Assembly (NCBI GenBank): GCA_003435055.1
Contig: QUMM01000009.1
Location: 1-64,000, forward strand
Reading direction: 5' to 3'
Length of the DNA: 64,000 nucleotides
Source of the DNA: Lachnospiraceae bacterium OF09-6
GTDB taxonomy: Bacteria; Bacillota; Clostridia; Lachnospirales; Lachnospiraceae
The notes under the pieces are model-generated. The model worked only from the letters and a program-made list of their open reading frames with translations, was not told the DNA's origin and ran no database searches. The translations under genes and the position numbers were made by a program. This document shows positions 1 to 8,640 of this stretch, piece after piece (the stretch's first letter is position 1; the number at the start of each line of letters is the position of its first letter).

Positions 1-356
<356 letters not shown>

Positions 357-517
357 AGTGTTTAAATCCAGTTCAAAATCAACATACTAGCTAATTTATC
401 CCTTTTACTGTTTTATAAGGTCAGTTCCTTGAATTAACTTTTAGAATCTTTCAAGGTTGTTTCACTATTCAATTATCAAGGTTCTTTGTTGTTTTGTTTC
501 TCAACAGCAACTTTTAT

Positions 518-546
518 ATCGTATCACTGTTTCAGAAGTTTGTCAA
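518..546 (-). promoter_or_regulatory. rrn promoter, gene-proximal (P2)
   Basis: On the minus strand, TTGACA (546-541), a 17-base spacer and TACGAT (523-518) form a strong sigma-A promoter reading toward the 16S gene, about 160 bases upstream of the mature 5' end. It is the nearer of two tandem promoters, the usual arrangement for rRNA operons. Confidence 0.75.
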
Positions 547-620
547 CAACTTTTTTAACTTTTTTCAATCTTTCGATTGAATCTTTGTGTTTCTCACTGT
601 CTCTGTCAGACAGCTTCATC

Positions 621-649
621 ATATTAGCACCCGTGCCAGTATTTGTCAA
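621..649 (-). promoter_or_regulatory. rrn promoter, distal (P1)
   Basis: On the minus strand, TTGACA (649-644), a 17-base spacer and TAATAT (626-621) form a near-consensus sigma-A promoter. It lies 103 bases upstream of the second promoter and has the same direction and geometry. The T/A-rich DNA further upstream (650-680) could act as an UP element. Confidence 0.75.
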
Positions 650-771
650 CACTTTTTTTCGACTTTTTTAATTTTTTTCTTTTACAGGCACACACACAAA
701 GCTACATTCCACCCTTTTGCAAACCGCCCTTGCAAAAGACATAAATTTGTTTTTAATGCACCATTAAGCCA

Positions 772-808
772 GAGGGGACAGTTAAAAAGCCGCAAAACAC
801 CGTCCCCA
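772..808. repeat. GGGGAC/GTCCCC stem-loop downstream of hcp
   Basis: The arms GGGGAC (774-779) and GTCCCC (802-807) pair around a loop of about 22 bases. It lies just past the hcp stop and before the rrn promoters. There is no good U-tract on the minus strand, so a mobile REP-like hairpin or a weak terminator are both possible. Nothing else was recognised between 650 and 818. Confidence 0.4.
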
Positions 809-818
809 ATAGCTATCT

Positions 819-2417
819 TTATTTTCCAAGAAGCACTTTCAGATCTTCTTCCGGTGTGGTAATTGGTGCGATACCATATTTTTCAACCAATACCTGTAAT
901 ACATTCGGTGATATGAATGCCGGCATTGTCGGACCAAGACGGATATTCTTGATTCCCAGATGCAGCAATGTCAATAAGATACATACTGCTTTCTGTTCAT
1001 ACCATGACAATACCATGGACAATGGCAATTCATTCACACTGCATTCAAAAGCTTCTGCCAAAGCAATTGCAACTTTAATCGCACTGTATGCATCATTGCA
1101 CTGTCCCATATCCATGATACGAGGCAAACCGCCTATTGTGCCCAGATCCAGGTCGTTAAAACGATATTTTCCACATGCCAGTGTCAGGATTATCGTATCT
1201 GCAGGAGTCTGTTTCACAAATTCTGTATAATAACTTCTTCCTTTGCGAATTCCATCACATCCGGCCACCAGGAAGAAATGACGAATGGCACCTGATTTTA
1301 CAGCTTCAATCACCTGATCCGCTACTGCCAGCACTGCCCCATGGCTAAAGCCTGTCATTACGTTGTTCCCTCCGTTGATTCCGGTGAATGCTTTATCTTC
1401 GGTATATCCGCCGAGTTCCAGCGCTTTTTCTATTACAGGAGTAAAATCTTTTTCTTCTCCGATATGCGTCACCTCCGGATAGGATACCAGTTCCGTAGAA
1501 AAAATGCGATCTGCATAACTACTCTTCGGCGGCATCAGACAGTTGGTAGTATACAATACCGGTGCCGGGATATCCGCAAATTCCTTTTGCTGATTCTGCC
1601 ATGCTGTTCCGAAATTGCCTTTCAGATGAGCATACTTTTTCAGTTCCGGATACGCATGTGCCGGCAGCATCTCTCCATGTGTATAGATATTGATGCCTTT
1701 CCCTTCTGTCTGTTTTAACAACAATTCTAAATCTTTCAGATCATGTCCGGTAATCACAATAAACGGGCCTTTTTCTACCGTAAGAGACACTTTCGTCGGC
1801 GCCGGAGTTCCATAGGTTCCGGTATTTGCATCATCCAGCATTTCCATACAGAGTAAATTCTTTTCTCCGACTTCCATTACTACGGAAAGCAAATCTTCCA
1901 TCTCCCAGTCTTCGCCTACTGCGAATAATGCTTTGTGGATAAAACGCTCCACTTCTTCCTTACGCTTTCCAAGCACCATCGCATGGTATGCATAAGCCGC
2001 CATTCCGCGCACTCCGAATAAAATCAGTGATTTCAATGAACGGATATCTTCCTGTGCCGTCCACAATTTCTGCATATCATAGTCTTCTGTCCTGCTGCAC
2101 GGAGATGCACATGTGCCGCATCCCGGCACCAGTTTGTCTTTTTCTTTCTGTACATGCGCAATCATTTCCCGAATCGTCTCATCATTGAAGTTCACGTTCG
2201 TTACAGTTGTAAATAAACCTTCAATTAATAATCTTCCACTTTCTTCGGTTGCTTTCAGTCCGCCTTCAGCCGCTCTGGCAAGTCCGATCATTGCGCCTGT
2301 TAATTCGTCCTGAAGTCGTGCTGTCTGAGCCGTCTTTCCGCATACACCGCTCTTTCCGGTACATCCCGTACATCCGGCTGTCTGTTCACACTGAAAACAA
2401 AACATATTCTGATCCAT
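819..2417 (-). CDS. hcp: Hybrid cluster protein (hydroxylamine reductase / NO reductase)
   Basis: This 532-residue cytoplasmic iron-sulfur protein matches the usual Hcp length (about 520-550). The N-terminus carries the proximal cluster motif, with Cys7, Cys10, Cys19 and Cys26 in the spacing expected for anaerobe-type Hcp. The C-terminal half holds the conserved stretches that ligate the hybrid [4Fe-2O-2S] cluster (GHDLKDL, the CLMPPKSSYADR region, GCDGIRKGRSYY). Hcp reduces hydroxylamine in vitro, and its accepted physiological role is NO detoxification under nitrosative stress. AGGAGG precedes the ATG. No hcr reductase gene is adjacent, as is common in clostridia. Upstream lies a promoter with a CRP/FNR-type palindrome. 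Confidence 0.96.
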   Translation of the reverse strand: MDQNMFCFQCEQTAGCTGCTGKSGVCGKTAQTARLQDELTGAMIGLARAAEGGLKATEESGRLLIEGLFTTVTNVNFNDETIREMIAHVQKEKDKLVPGCGTCASPCSRTEDYDMQKLWTAQEDIRSLKSLILFGVRGMAAYAYHAMVLGKRKEEVERFIHKALFAVGEDWEMEDLLSVVMEVGEKNLLCMEMLDDANTGTYGTPAPTKVSLTVEKGPFIVITGHDLKDLELLLKQTEGKGINIYTHGEMLPAHAYPELKKYAHLKGNFGTAWQNQQKEFADIPAPVLYTTNCLMPPKSSYADRIFSTELVSYPEVTHIGEEKDFTPVIEKALELGGYTEDKAFTGINGGNNVMTGFSHGAVLAVADQVIEAVKSGAIRHFFLVAGCDGIRKGRSYYTEFVKQTPADTIILTLACGKYRFNDLDLGTIGGLPRIMDMGQCNDAYSAIKVAIALAEAFECSVNELPLSMVLSWYEQKAVCILLTLLHLGIKNIRLGPTMPAFISPNVLQVLVEKYGIAPITTPEEDLKVLLGK

Positions 2418-2504
2418 CTATTTTTCCTCCTGTGAGTAAGTATCATTTCTGATGTTATCTGCAGCTTGCCATATACTACGGACATCTGCAATCTCATCAT
2501 CTGC

Positions 2505-2547
2505 ATTATAGAATAATATTCTCCAAAAATCTGTGGTTAATACCACA
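2505..2547 (-). promoter_or_regulatory. hcp promoter with CRP/FNR-family palindrome at -41.5
   Basis: Minus-strand TATAAT (2510-2505) would start transcription near 2498. It has no recognisable -35 hexamer. Instead, the perfect palindrome TGTGGT-N4-ACCACA occupies 2532-2547 (about -34 to -49), centred at -41.5. That is the classical position for a class II CRP/FNR-family activator that replaces the -35 contact. HcpR/FNR-type regulators are known to control hcp in anaerobes; which protein binds here is inference. Confidence 0.6.
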
Positions 2548-2562
2548 AAAATTATTTTTTTC

Positions 2563-2592
2563 ATCAAAAAAGGATGCCGTTTCCGACATCCT
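2563..2592 (-). terminator. Rho-independent terminator after the DUF2798-like gene
   Basis: On the minus strand, AGGATG and CATCCT form a GC-containing stem around a short loop, followed by TTTTTTG. It sits 9 bases past the stop of the 2601-3068 gene and isolates it from hcp. Confidence 0.75.
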
Positions 2593-2600
2593 ATTTTTAT

Positions 2601-3068
2601 TTATTGTTCTTTTTTCTCTCCGCAGCGGAAAATCAATCTGAAAATCAGACGTACAAATGGTCCGCAGTAAAACATCTGGTAGCAAATCGCCATAGGGAAA
2701 TTCATTGCCCAGGTACGAATCCAGGTACCGAAAGATGGTTTCTTAAATAAGATCGTAGCAATCAGACTCATGACCGGACACATAATGCAACAAATGCAGA
2801 TAGACACTGCATAAGTAATGAACTGTGGTCTGTCTGTCGGCTTCATCACTGTGAATGCTAACATTCCGGCGATCTTGCTGACCACAAAGAACTCCAGTAC
2901 GAATGCGATTGGTGCCATAAATACCAGTTCATGTGTTGCTGCAAGGAATGTAAAACCACTAACAGCTCCTCCGGTATTTAATGCTACATTGTATACGATC
3001 ATTCCGTATACCATGACGGTAGCCATAATGGCTGTGAAAATTACATCTTCAATTTTTGTTTTTGGCAT
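2601..3068 (-). CDS. DUF2798-like integral membrane protein
   Basis: This 155-residue protein has about four hydrophobic segments and resembles the DUF2798 family of small membrane proteins. The start is placed at the ATG at 3068 (MPKTKIEDVIF) because AAGGAGGA lies 9 bases upstream; the longer open frame lacks coding character. Notable features are a Cys-rich third segment (SICICCIMCP) and a basic C-terminus. Its function is unknown. It is transcribed divergently from a two-component system through overlapping promoters, which suggests, but does not show, that the system controls it. Confidence 0.7.
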   Translation of the reverse strand: MPKTKIEDVIFTAIMATVMVYGMIVYNVALNTGGAVSGFTFLAATHELVFMAPIAFVLEFFVVSKIAGMLAFTVMKPTDRPQFITYAVSICICCIMCPVMSLIATILFKKPSFGTWIRTWAMNFPMAICYQMFYCGPFVRLIFRLIFRCGEKKEQ

Positions 3069-3172
3069 AAAAAAATCCTCCTTATGATAACATAAACTTT
3101 TCTGATTCCTGTGTTGTTCGTTATCATCCGAAGGATGTGCGTTTCCAATTACTACCCAAATCAAACTTGGTT

Positions 3173-3201
3173 ATCCTATCATAATTTTTTTTGAAATGCA
3201 A
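3173..3201 (-). promoter_or_regulatory. Promoter of the DUF2798-like gene
   Basis: Minus-strand TTGCAT (3201-3196), a 17-base spacer and TAGGAT (3178-3173). Its -35 hexamer directly abuts and interlocks with that of the divergent two-component promoter, so the two polymerases should compete. Confidence 0.6.
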
Positions 3202-3219
3202 GTTCTTTTTTGTTATAAT
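3191..3219 (+). promoter_or_regulatory. Promoter of the LytTR/GHKL two-component operon
   Basis: Plus-strand TTGAAA (3191-3196), a 17-base spacer and a consensus TATAAT (3214-3219) lie 44 bases before the response-regulator ATG. Confidence 0.7.
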
Positions 3220-3262
3220 GATAACTGACCTAAATATTTTTACTACAACGGAGATATCTATT

Positions 3263-4009
3263 ATGATTTTTGCACTTATTGACGACAGCAGAGAAGACCG
3301 CGAGAAGCTGCATACCCTTCTCACAGAATATGCAGCCCATCATTCCGACGAACTGATTCTGCGCTGCTTTTCCAGTGGTGAAGAATTTCTGGAAAAATAT
3401 CGTCCCTGCCAATATGCAGCGGTATTTCTTGACATCTATATGAGTGGTATAACAGGTCTGGAAACTGCGCAGGTCATCCGTTATTCAGATGCTGATCTGC
3501 CATTGATCTTCATCACATCCAGCCCGGAACATATGGCAGATGCTTTTCGTTTTCATGCTTACGAATATGTAACCAAGCCCTTTGAACGCAGCCGGATCTT
3601 CCATCTGATGGATGATCTGATGAAACGCACCACCAAAATAGAAAACCTGCTTTCTTTTCCGGCAAACAGAGAGACCCATCAGATTCCATATTCTGATATC
3701 CTGTTTGTCCGTTCCGCTGACCACCGTTCAGAGATCGTAACCAAAAAAGAGCACAGTTATATCACCCGAACAAATTTCAGTTTCATCGCCGAACAGCTCA
3801 GCACTGATTCACGTTATCTGCTATTGATCCGCGGAATTCTGGTAAATATGGACTATATCGTACGTTTTGCCGATCATTCCTGTTATCTGGAAGGAAATAT
3901 ACAACTTCCTGTAAACGTGAAGAACTACCGGCAGATTGAACAAATGTGGAAAAACTATATTTTTCAGAAAATTCGTTCCGAACATACCCTACAAGGAGGA
4001 TTACTATGA
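3263..4009 (+). CDS. LytTR-family response regulator
   Basis: This 248-residue protein has an N-terminal receiver domain with the acidic pair Asp7/Asp8, phospho-acceptor Asp57 (AVFLDIYMSG), Thr85 and Lys105 (VTKPF). A C-terminal LytTR DNA-binding domain spans roughly residues 140-240, so the protein belongs to the AgrA/ComE/VirR class. The start is set at 3263 because GGAG lies about 10 bases upstream and the receiver fold begins there. It overlaps the kinase gene by ATGA, implying translational coupling. LytTR regulators often control peptide signalling, bacteriocins or surface properties, but no signal-peptide gene is visible beside it. Confidence 0.92.
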   Translation: MIFALIDDSREDREKLHTLLTEYAAHHSDELILRCFSSGEEFLEKYRPCQYAAVFLDIYMSGITGLETAQVIRYSDADLPLIFITSSPEHMADAFRFHAYEYVTKPFERSRIFHLMDDLMKRTTKIENLLSFPANRETHQIPYSDILFVRSADHRSEIVTKKEHSYITRTNFSFIAEQLSTDSRYLLLIRGILVNMDYIVRFADHSCYLEGNIQLPVNVKNYRQIEQMWKNYIFQKIRSEHTLQGGLL

Positions 4010-5325
4010 CACTTTCCAGGTACTTTGCAGAACTCACCTCTTATCTGCCTTTTCTTCCGGCAGCCTTTTTGTGCTATTTTCCTGTAAAAAATCAGTTAAA
4101 GTTCAAAAAAAAGAACGTGTTTCTATGCATCTGCCTGGCATTTCTGCTCTGCATTCCTGTTGTCTCGTATTTTACCTGCCGTTTTTCACTGAATGAGAAT
4201 TTTTTTACACTGCCATTGCTGATCTTATTCTTTGTTCTGTTTCAGTTCTCAGTGCGCACTACTTTCTGTCAGTCCCTTTCCGTTTTTGTTTTTGTCTGTG
4301 CACTGTTGAGCTTTTCTGCCAATTTTACCAATGGTTATGATGCTGTCCGATATCCTCAGGCAACCGCCTTTGTTGCAAGGCTGGATACCAACCTGTTTCA
4401 CTTTAGCGTCAGCCTGCTTATGCTGGTTTTGCTCGCATACCCTTTGTCCCGCTATGGCAGTTTCCTGATTAATTCCCTTACTGCCCCCAATATCTGGTAT
4501 ATGACAGTTCTGATCTCAGGGACTTTCCTCGGACTGAATATTCTGATTATCCCGCACAAACACGAAACCCTGTATGTAAACCGTATATTCCTCATTTTCT
4601 GGAGTCTTCTGGGAATCATGTTTGCTATGATGATGATGATCTATGTACTTTTCTACTTCATCGCAATCGGTATTCTGGAATCCGCCAAAATTGCTGAACG
4701 AAATCATTTTCTGGAAATGCAGGAAGCTCAGTATCTGAAACAGTGCAGGTATATGGAAGAAACCGCACGGATCCGCCACGACTTCCATCATACACTTCAT
4801 ACTCTGAAAATGTTATCAGAAGAACGCAACTACGCCTCTCTGAATCGCTATCTGGACGAATATCTGAAGACCCTTCCTGTGAATCAGTCTGTCACTTACT
4901 GCCAGCATAATTCCGTCAATGCATTGCTGAATTATCTAATTCCCTCCGCGCAGGAAGCTGATATTGATATCAATCTGAATATTGATCTTCCAAACCAGCT
5001 TACCGTAACCGACATAGATCTGTGCAGTATTCTTGGAAATGTGCTGGAAAACGCAATTGACGGATGTAAAACACTCCCGACCGGAAAACGAAGTATCCAG
5101 CTTACCGTAACCACACGGCTTAATGCCTGGCTGTATATTGTTTCTACCAATACTTTCAACGGCAATATAAAGCGAAAAAATGACCAGTACCAGACTACCA
5201 AGAAAAATGGTCATGGTATTGGCCTGACTTCCACTCAGATTACTGTGGAAAAATACAACGGAAGCGCACAGTTTTCCAATGATACGTCCTGCTTTTACGT
5301 GGATATCATGATCCCGATTGCATAA
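4006..5325 (+). CDS. AgrC-like sensor histidine kinase (GHKL ATPase)
   Basis: This 439-residue kinase starts at 4006, overlapping the regulator stop, with AAGGAGGA immediately upstream. About six membrane segments fill residues 1-230, with no extracytoplasmic sensor domain. A short linker leads to the phospho-acceptor helix (His258 in RIRHDFHHTLH), the N box (Asn349 in LENAIDGC) and the G box (GHGIGL, near residue 405). This is the layout of AgrC/ComD-type kinases paired with LytTR regulators. The ligand cannot be deduced from sequence. Confidence 0.92.
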   Translation: MTLSRYFAELTSYLPFLPAAFLCYFPVKNQLKFKKKNVFLCICLAFLLCIPVVSYFTCRFSLNENFFTLPLLILFFVLFQFSVRTTFCQSLSVFVFVCALLSFSANFTNGYDAVRYPQATAFVARLDTNLFHFSVSLLMLVLLAYPLSRYGSFLINSLTAPNIWYMTVLISGTFLGLNILIIPHKHETLYVNRIFLIFWSLLGIMFAMMMMIYVLFYFIAIGILESAKIAERNHFLEMQEAQYLKQCRYMEETARIRHDFHHTLHTLKMLSEERNYASLNRYLDEYLKTLPVNQSVTYCQHNSVNALLNYLIPSAQEADIDINLNIDLPNQLTVTDIDLCSILGNVLENAIDGCKTLPTGKRSIQLTVTTRLNAWLYIVSTNTFNGNIKRKNDQYQTTKKNGHGIGLTSTQITVEKYNGSAQFSNDTSCFYVDIMIPIA

Positions 5326-5336
5326 CATATTTTAAA

Positions 5337-5375
5337 AGACCGGGCATACCATAAAGATACGCCCGGTCTTCTTTT
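5337..5375. terminator. Bidirectional terminator between convergent genes
   Basis: AAGACCGGGC (5337-5346) pairs with GCCCGGTCTT (5361-5370), a 10-bp GC-rich stem. T-rich DNA follows on the plus strand and an A-run lies before it, so it can end both the kinase operon and the converging secreted-protein gene. Confidence 0.8.
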
Positions 5376-5429
5376 ATCTTACTATCGCTTTTGTGATTCA
5401 CACCCAGCGGGACAGTGGCAGCTGAACAA

Positions 5430-6011
5430 TTATGATTCCGCTTCTGTGTCTGCTTCTGTCTCTGTTTCACTGAAGGATCTGAAAATATTGAGAGCAATCG
5501 CCTGTGAATCTTCATCTTCAACAGGTCCTACAATAATACTGTACATATTTCCACTTTCACCTACAAATGCGATACCGCTTACGTTCTGTTCTCCATCAAA
5601 TCCAACGGTGCTGATACCATTAATCTCTGCATCTGCCAGACCTGTGAATCCTTCTGATTCCAATGCTGCCTTCACTGCATCCAGTTCTGCTTTGGTTCCC
5701 ATCTCTTCTGCTGTATTGCAGGTGATTGCCAAAGACATCTTGCCATCCGGACTGTTCAGTGCATATACCATGTTATCAGAGTCTGATATGTCTGCTTCTT
5801 CCCAGTCAGTCGGAAGGTACAGGTCAAATCCATATTCAAAGGAGAACCATTTTCCATCATACACATCCGGATCAATATCTTCATAACTCCATACAATAGG
5901 ATCTTCACTCTGTGCCTCTGTTTCTGTATCTGCTTCTGCAAATACAGGCATTGTACCTCCAAATACCATCATTCCAGCCATCATAAGTGCTAATACTCTT
6001 TTTTTCATCAT
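5430..6011 (-). CDS. Secreted protein of unknown function
   Basis: This 193-residue protein has a clear Sec signal peptide (MKKRVLALMMAGMMVFGG, cleavage near VFA/EA) and no lipobox Cys. The mature protein starts and ends with Glu/Thr-rich low-complexity tails (TETEAQSED; SETETEADTEAES). Between them is a compact domain of about 140 residues with several aromatic residues. AAAGGAG precedes two tandem ATGs; either could be used. No catalytic motif was recognised. An exported ligand-binding or cell-surface role is inference only. Confidence 0.75.
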   Translation of the reverse strand: MMKKRVLALMMAGMMVFGGTMPVFAEADTETEAQSEDPIVWSYEDIDPDVYDGKWFSFEYGFDLYLPTDWEEADISDSDNMVYALNSPDGKMSLAITCNTAEEMGTKAELDAVKAALESEGFTGLADAEINGISTVGFDGEQNVSGIAFVGESGNMYSIIVGPVEDEDSQAIALNIFRSFSETETEADTEAES

Positions 6012-6116
6012 CGTTTCCGACTCCTTTCGCTTTCTTTACCAAATATTTTACACTTCTTAACATTTTTTTCAACAAAAATGACGGGAATGGGGCCAAAAGT
6101 GACGCAAGTGGCACAT

Positions 6117-6976
6117 TCATGATCTGCGTTTTCCCAGCTCCCAGAATGCAACTGCACTGGCTGCTGCCACATTCAGCGAATCCACTCCATGAGACATGGG
6201 AATCTTCACGGTATAATCACATTCAGCCATGGTAGAAGCATTCAGACCATCCCCTTCTGTTCCCAGGAGCACTGCCAGCTTCTCTTCCCCGGCAAGCTGT
6301 GATCATCGATGGCTACCGAATCATTGCGCAGTGCAAAAGCAGCTGTACGAAATCCTGCCGCTTTTAATGCCTGCATTCCCTCCTGTGGCCATGCTATATT
6401 TTTATCCAGTATGATCCATGGAATCTGAAATACAGTCCCCATACTCACGCGAATCGCCCGGCGATACAATGGATTGCTACATCCGGCCGTAAGAATTACT
6501 GCATCCATATTCAAAGCCGCAGCTGAACGAAAAATTGCTCCCACGTTCGTAGGATTCACCACCTCTTCCAGCACAGCAATTCTTCTGGCTCCCCTGCAAA
6601 TCTCTTCCATTGTCGCCAGCCTTGGACGATACATGGCACAAAGCATACCACGGGTCAGTGCAAATCCTGTCAGCTTCGTCAACACTTCGAATTCCGCTGT
6701 GTACACAGGTACCTGGCTGCATCTTTTCAGCACCTCCATTACTTCCTCTGTTTCATTTTCAATCTGTCGCTTTTCAACCAGGCAGGACACAGGTACGCAT
6801 CCGGCATTCAGGGCACGTTCTATCACTTTCGGACTTTCTGCAATAAACATTCCTTTTTTCGGATCTGCACGATTCAACAATTGATTTTCCGTCAGTCTGG
6901 CATATACGTCCAGTTCCGGTGCATCAAAATCTGTGATCTCTGTAATATTTCCTGTCATTTTATCTGTAATCATCAT
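6117..6976 (-). pseudogene. TrmH/SpoU-family RNA 2'-O-methyltransferase, frameshifted
   Basis: The first 240 or so residues are a good SPOUT methyltransferase: an N-terminal substrate-binding domain, then VNPTNVGAIFRSA and the SMGTVFQIP segment. The reading frame then breaks at 6287-6291, after NDSVAIDDHSLPG. The missing C-terminus is intact in the next frame (LAVLLGTEGDGL, then IPMSHGVDSLNVAAASA, the knotted cofactor-binding motif) and ends at 6117. One added G in the GGGG run restores a full protein of about 285 residues. The start near 6976 overlaps the end of the nuclease gene. A base-call error and a true mutation cannot be separated here. Confidence 0.85.
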
Positions 6977-7745
6977 AATCTGCCGCCTTTTCATTTTCTC
7001 CAGTCCGGTAATCAATGTTGATTCCCGGCTGTACATTATATACAAAAACATGAAAGCAGACTCCCGCTCCCTGATCTTCTACTGATTCCGCCTCCATCTC
7101 TACACCAGATGCCACCAGATTCAAACCTTCAAAAATTGGTGTCACACGGTACAGCACATGTCCATCGGTCTCATGTACATAATCCGCCACTTCATTTTCA
7201 AATGGCAGCATACCATCTACATTCATGTAACGGGTTCCGGTAATCAGATTTTTCTCATTTGCATTCTCTCCTGCCAGCTGAAATCCGATCAGATGACAGC
7301 GATTGTATAAAGAGTCCTGATCCACGATATCATACTGCTTGTTTTTCCAGCCTGTCGGGTGAACCTCCTGAATGCTCTGCCGCTTCTCTGTAGGCATCAG
7401 CTCCTCGCAAATGTTCGCATAAGCCACACCGCACCGCCCCAGCACATCCAGATCACTGTAGATCTCAAACGGTGTTGTGGTCAATTCATCATCGGTAAAA
7501 TCCGGCACATTATCATTAAGCACCACATAAGGTTCTCCACTGTATTCCGGGACTTCATCCAGAGAAATGGTCGGTTCCCTGGTAATGCTCTCATAAACTC
7601 CATCAGCAAACCGAATCAGCTTTTCTGCCTGCTCCGGAGCAAGGGCCAGGGCACTGCACAAAGCCAGAAGCACAATTTTCAGTAGAGGATTTTTAATCTT
7701 CTTCTTTTTCCTTCGGTAATTCTTATAGTATTTCTTTTTACTCAT
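6960..7745 (-). CDS. DNA/RNA non-specific endonuclease (EndA/NucA-like)
   Basis: This 261-residue protein has a very basic N-terminus (KKKYYKNYRRKKKKIK) followed by one hydrophobic segment, so it is probably membrane-anchored or secreted. The nuclease domain covers about residues 75-250. The His-Me-finger core reads YNRCHLIGFQLAGENANEKN and then NLITGTRYMN, matching the DRGH...N...R arrangement of DNA-entry nucleases, with NRCH in place of DRGH. Such enzymes degrade extracellular DNA or act in DNA uptake. Its 3' end overlaps the start of the methyltransferase gene. Confidence 0.85.
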   Translation of the reverse strand: MSKKKYYKNYRRKKKKIKNPLLKIVLLALCSALALAPEQAEKLIRFADGVYESITREPTISLDEVPEYSGEPYVVLNDNVPDFTDDELTTTPFEIYSDLDVLGRCGVAYANICEELMPTEKRQSIQEVHPTGWKNKQYDIVDQDSLYNRCHLIGFQLAGENANEKNLITGTRYMNVDGMLPFENEVADYVHETDGHVLYRVTPIFEGLNLVASGVEMEAESVEDQGAGVCFHVFVYNVQPGINIDYRTGENEKAADYDDYR

Positions 7746-7825
7746 ACTTTAGTTTCCTGTCTGTCAGATAAATATTTATAAAATCACTCAGAAGCACATA
7801 TCATATTCCACCGAATTTCGATTTG

Positions 7826-7880
7826 AACAAAATCGGGTCATGTCTTCTATTTTCTAAAACACGACCCGAAACATTTTTCC
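7826..7880 (-). terminator. Terminator after the radical SAM gene
   Basis: TCGGGTC...GACCCGA arms (about 7834-7876) form a stable stem with a long loop. On the minus strand the stem is followed by TTTTG, 70-110 bases past the radical SAM stop codon. The rest of 7746-7947 shows nothing else. Confidence 0.55.
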
Positions 7881-7947
7881 TGAAAATTTGTATCTATTCT
7901 ATACCTTCATAAATGCAATGTGTTCTGAAGCATTGCAAAACTTCTTT

Positions 7948-8565
7948 CTAGTCCTCCCATGGACGGATGCGGTATGTCACTCCCAGATCTTCGCAGATCT
8001 TGCGGCACTGAGCCTCTTCTTCTTTGGTCAGTGTGGTATCTACTGTTGTCAGCACCACATGTGGCACGTACTGTGTTGCTTCTTTCGCAAAGGCCAGCAT
8101 AGCATCGAAAGACTGATCTCCAAACTTGCTGCGCACCAGTTCATGATAACGGTCTGCATTCGGTGTATTCAGGCTGATGGAGATGGTATCTACCAGACCT
8201 TTCAGTTCCGGTGTCACATCTCTTTTCCAGATCAGATTAGCCAGTCCATTGGTATTGATGCGAATTGGCTTCTGATAATTTTCTTTCACAAACTTTGCAA
8301 TCTCCAGAAGTGCGTCCAGACGTTCTGTTGGTTCACCGTAACCGCAAAATACCACTTCTTCATATTCAGACAGATCAAATTTTGCAAATTCTGCCTTTAC
8401 TTCTTCTACTGTCGGCTCATGCTCCAGCCACAGCGTCTGGTCATCATGAGTGACTGTATCCATATTCTGGCGCAGACAGAAAGTACAGGCGCATGGACAG
8501 CGGTTGGTCAGATTCACATACAGATTATTGTGTACCTTGTATAAAATATTCATTCCTTTTTTCAT
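7948..8565 (-). CDS. Radical SAM protein, TatD-associated subfamily
   Basis: This 205-residue short radical SAM protein begins at 8565, where AAAGAGGA precedes the ATG. The [4Fe-4S] motif CX3CX2C is in CPCACTFC (near residue 23). GYGEPTERLD is the SAM-binding GGE-like motif, and INTNGL and SISLNTPN follow the usual radical SAM fold order. It resembles the TIGR04038-type family usually encoded next to TatD deoxyribonuclease. No tatD gene is present here. Its substrate is unknown. Confidence 0.85.
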   Translation of the reverse strand: MKKGMNILYKVHNNLYVNLTNRCPCACTFCLRQNMDTVTHDDQTLWLEHEPTVEEVKAEFAKFDLSEYEEVVFCGYGEPTERLDALLEIAKFVKENYQKPIRINTNGLANLIWKRDVTPELKGLVDTISISLNTPNADRYHELVRSKFGDQSFDAMLAFAKEATQYVPHVVLTTVDTTLTKEEEAQCRKICEDLGVTYRIRPWED

Positions 8566-8640
8566 ATTGCATTCCTCTTTTCTGATAATATAAGTAATAC
8601 CCTGCAGCTGCTTTATATCATGCATATTCGCTGGTATTTT

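Noticed and set aside
856..1230. Plus-strand open frames opposite hcp and other large genes
   Set aside because: They are shadows of strongly conserved minus-strand genes, with no start signals of their own.
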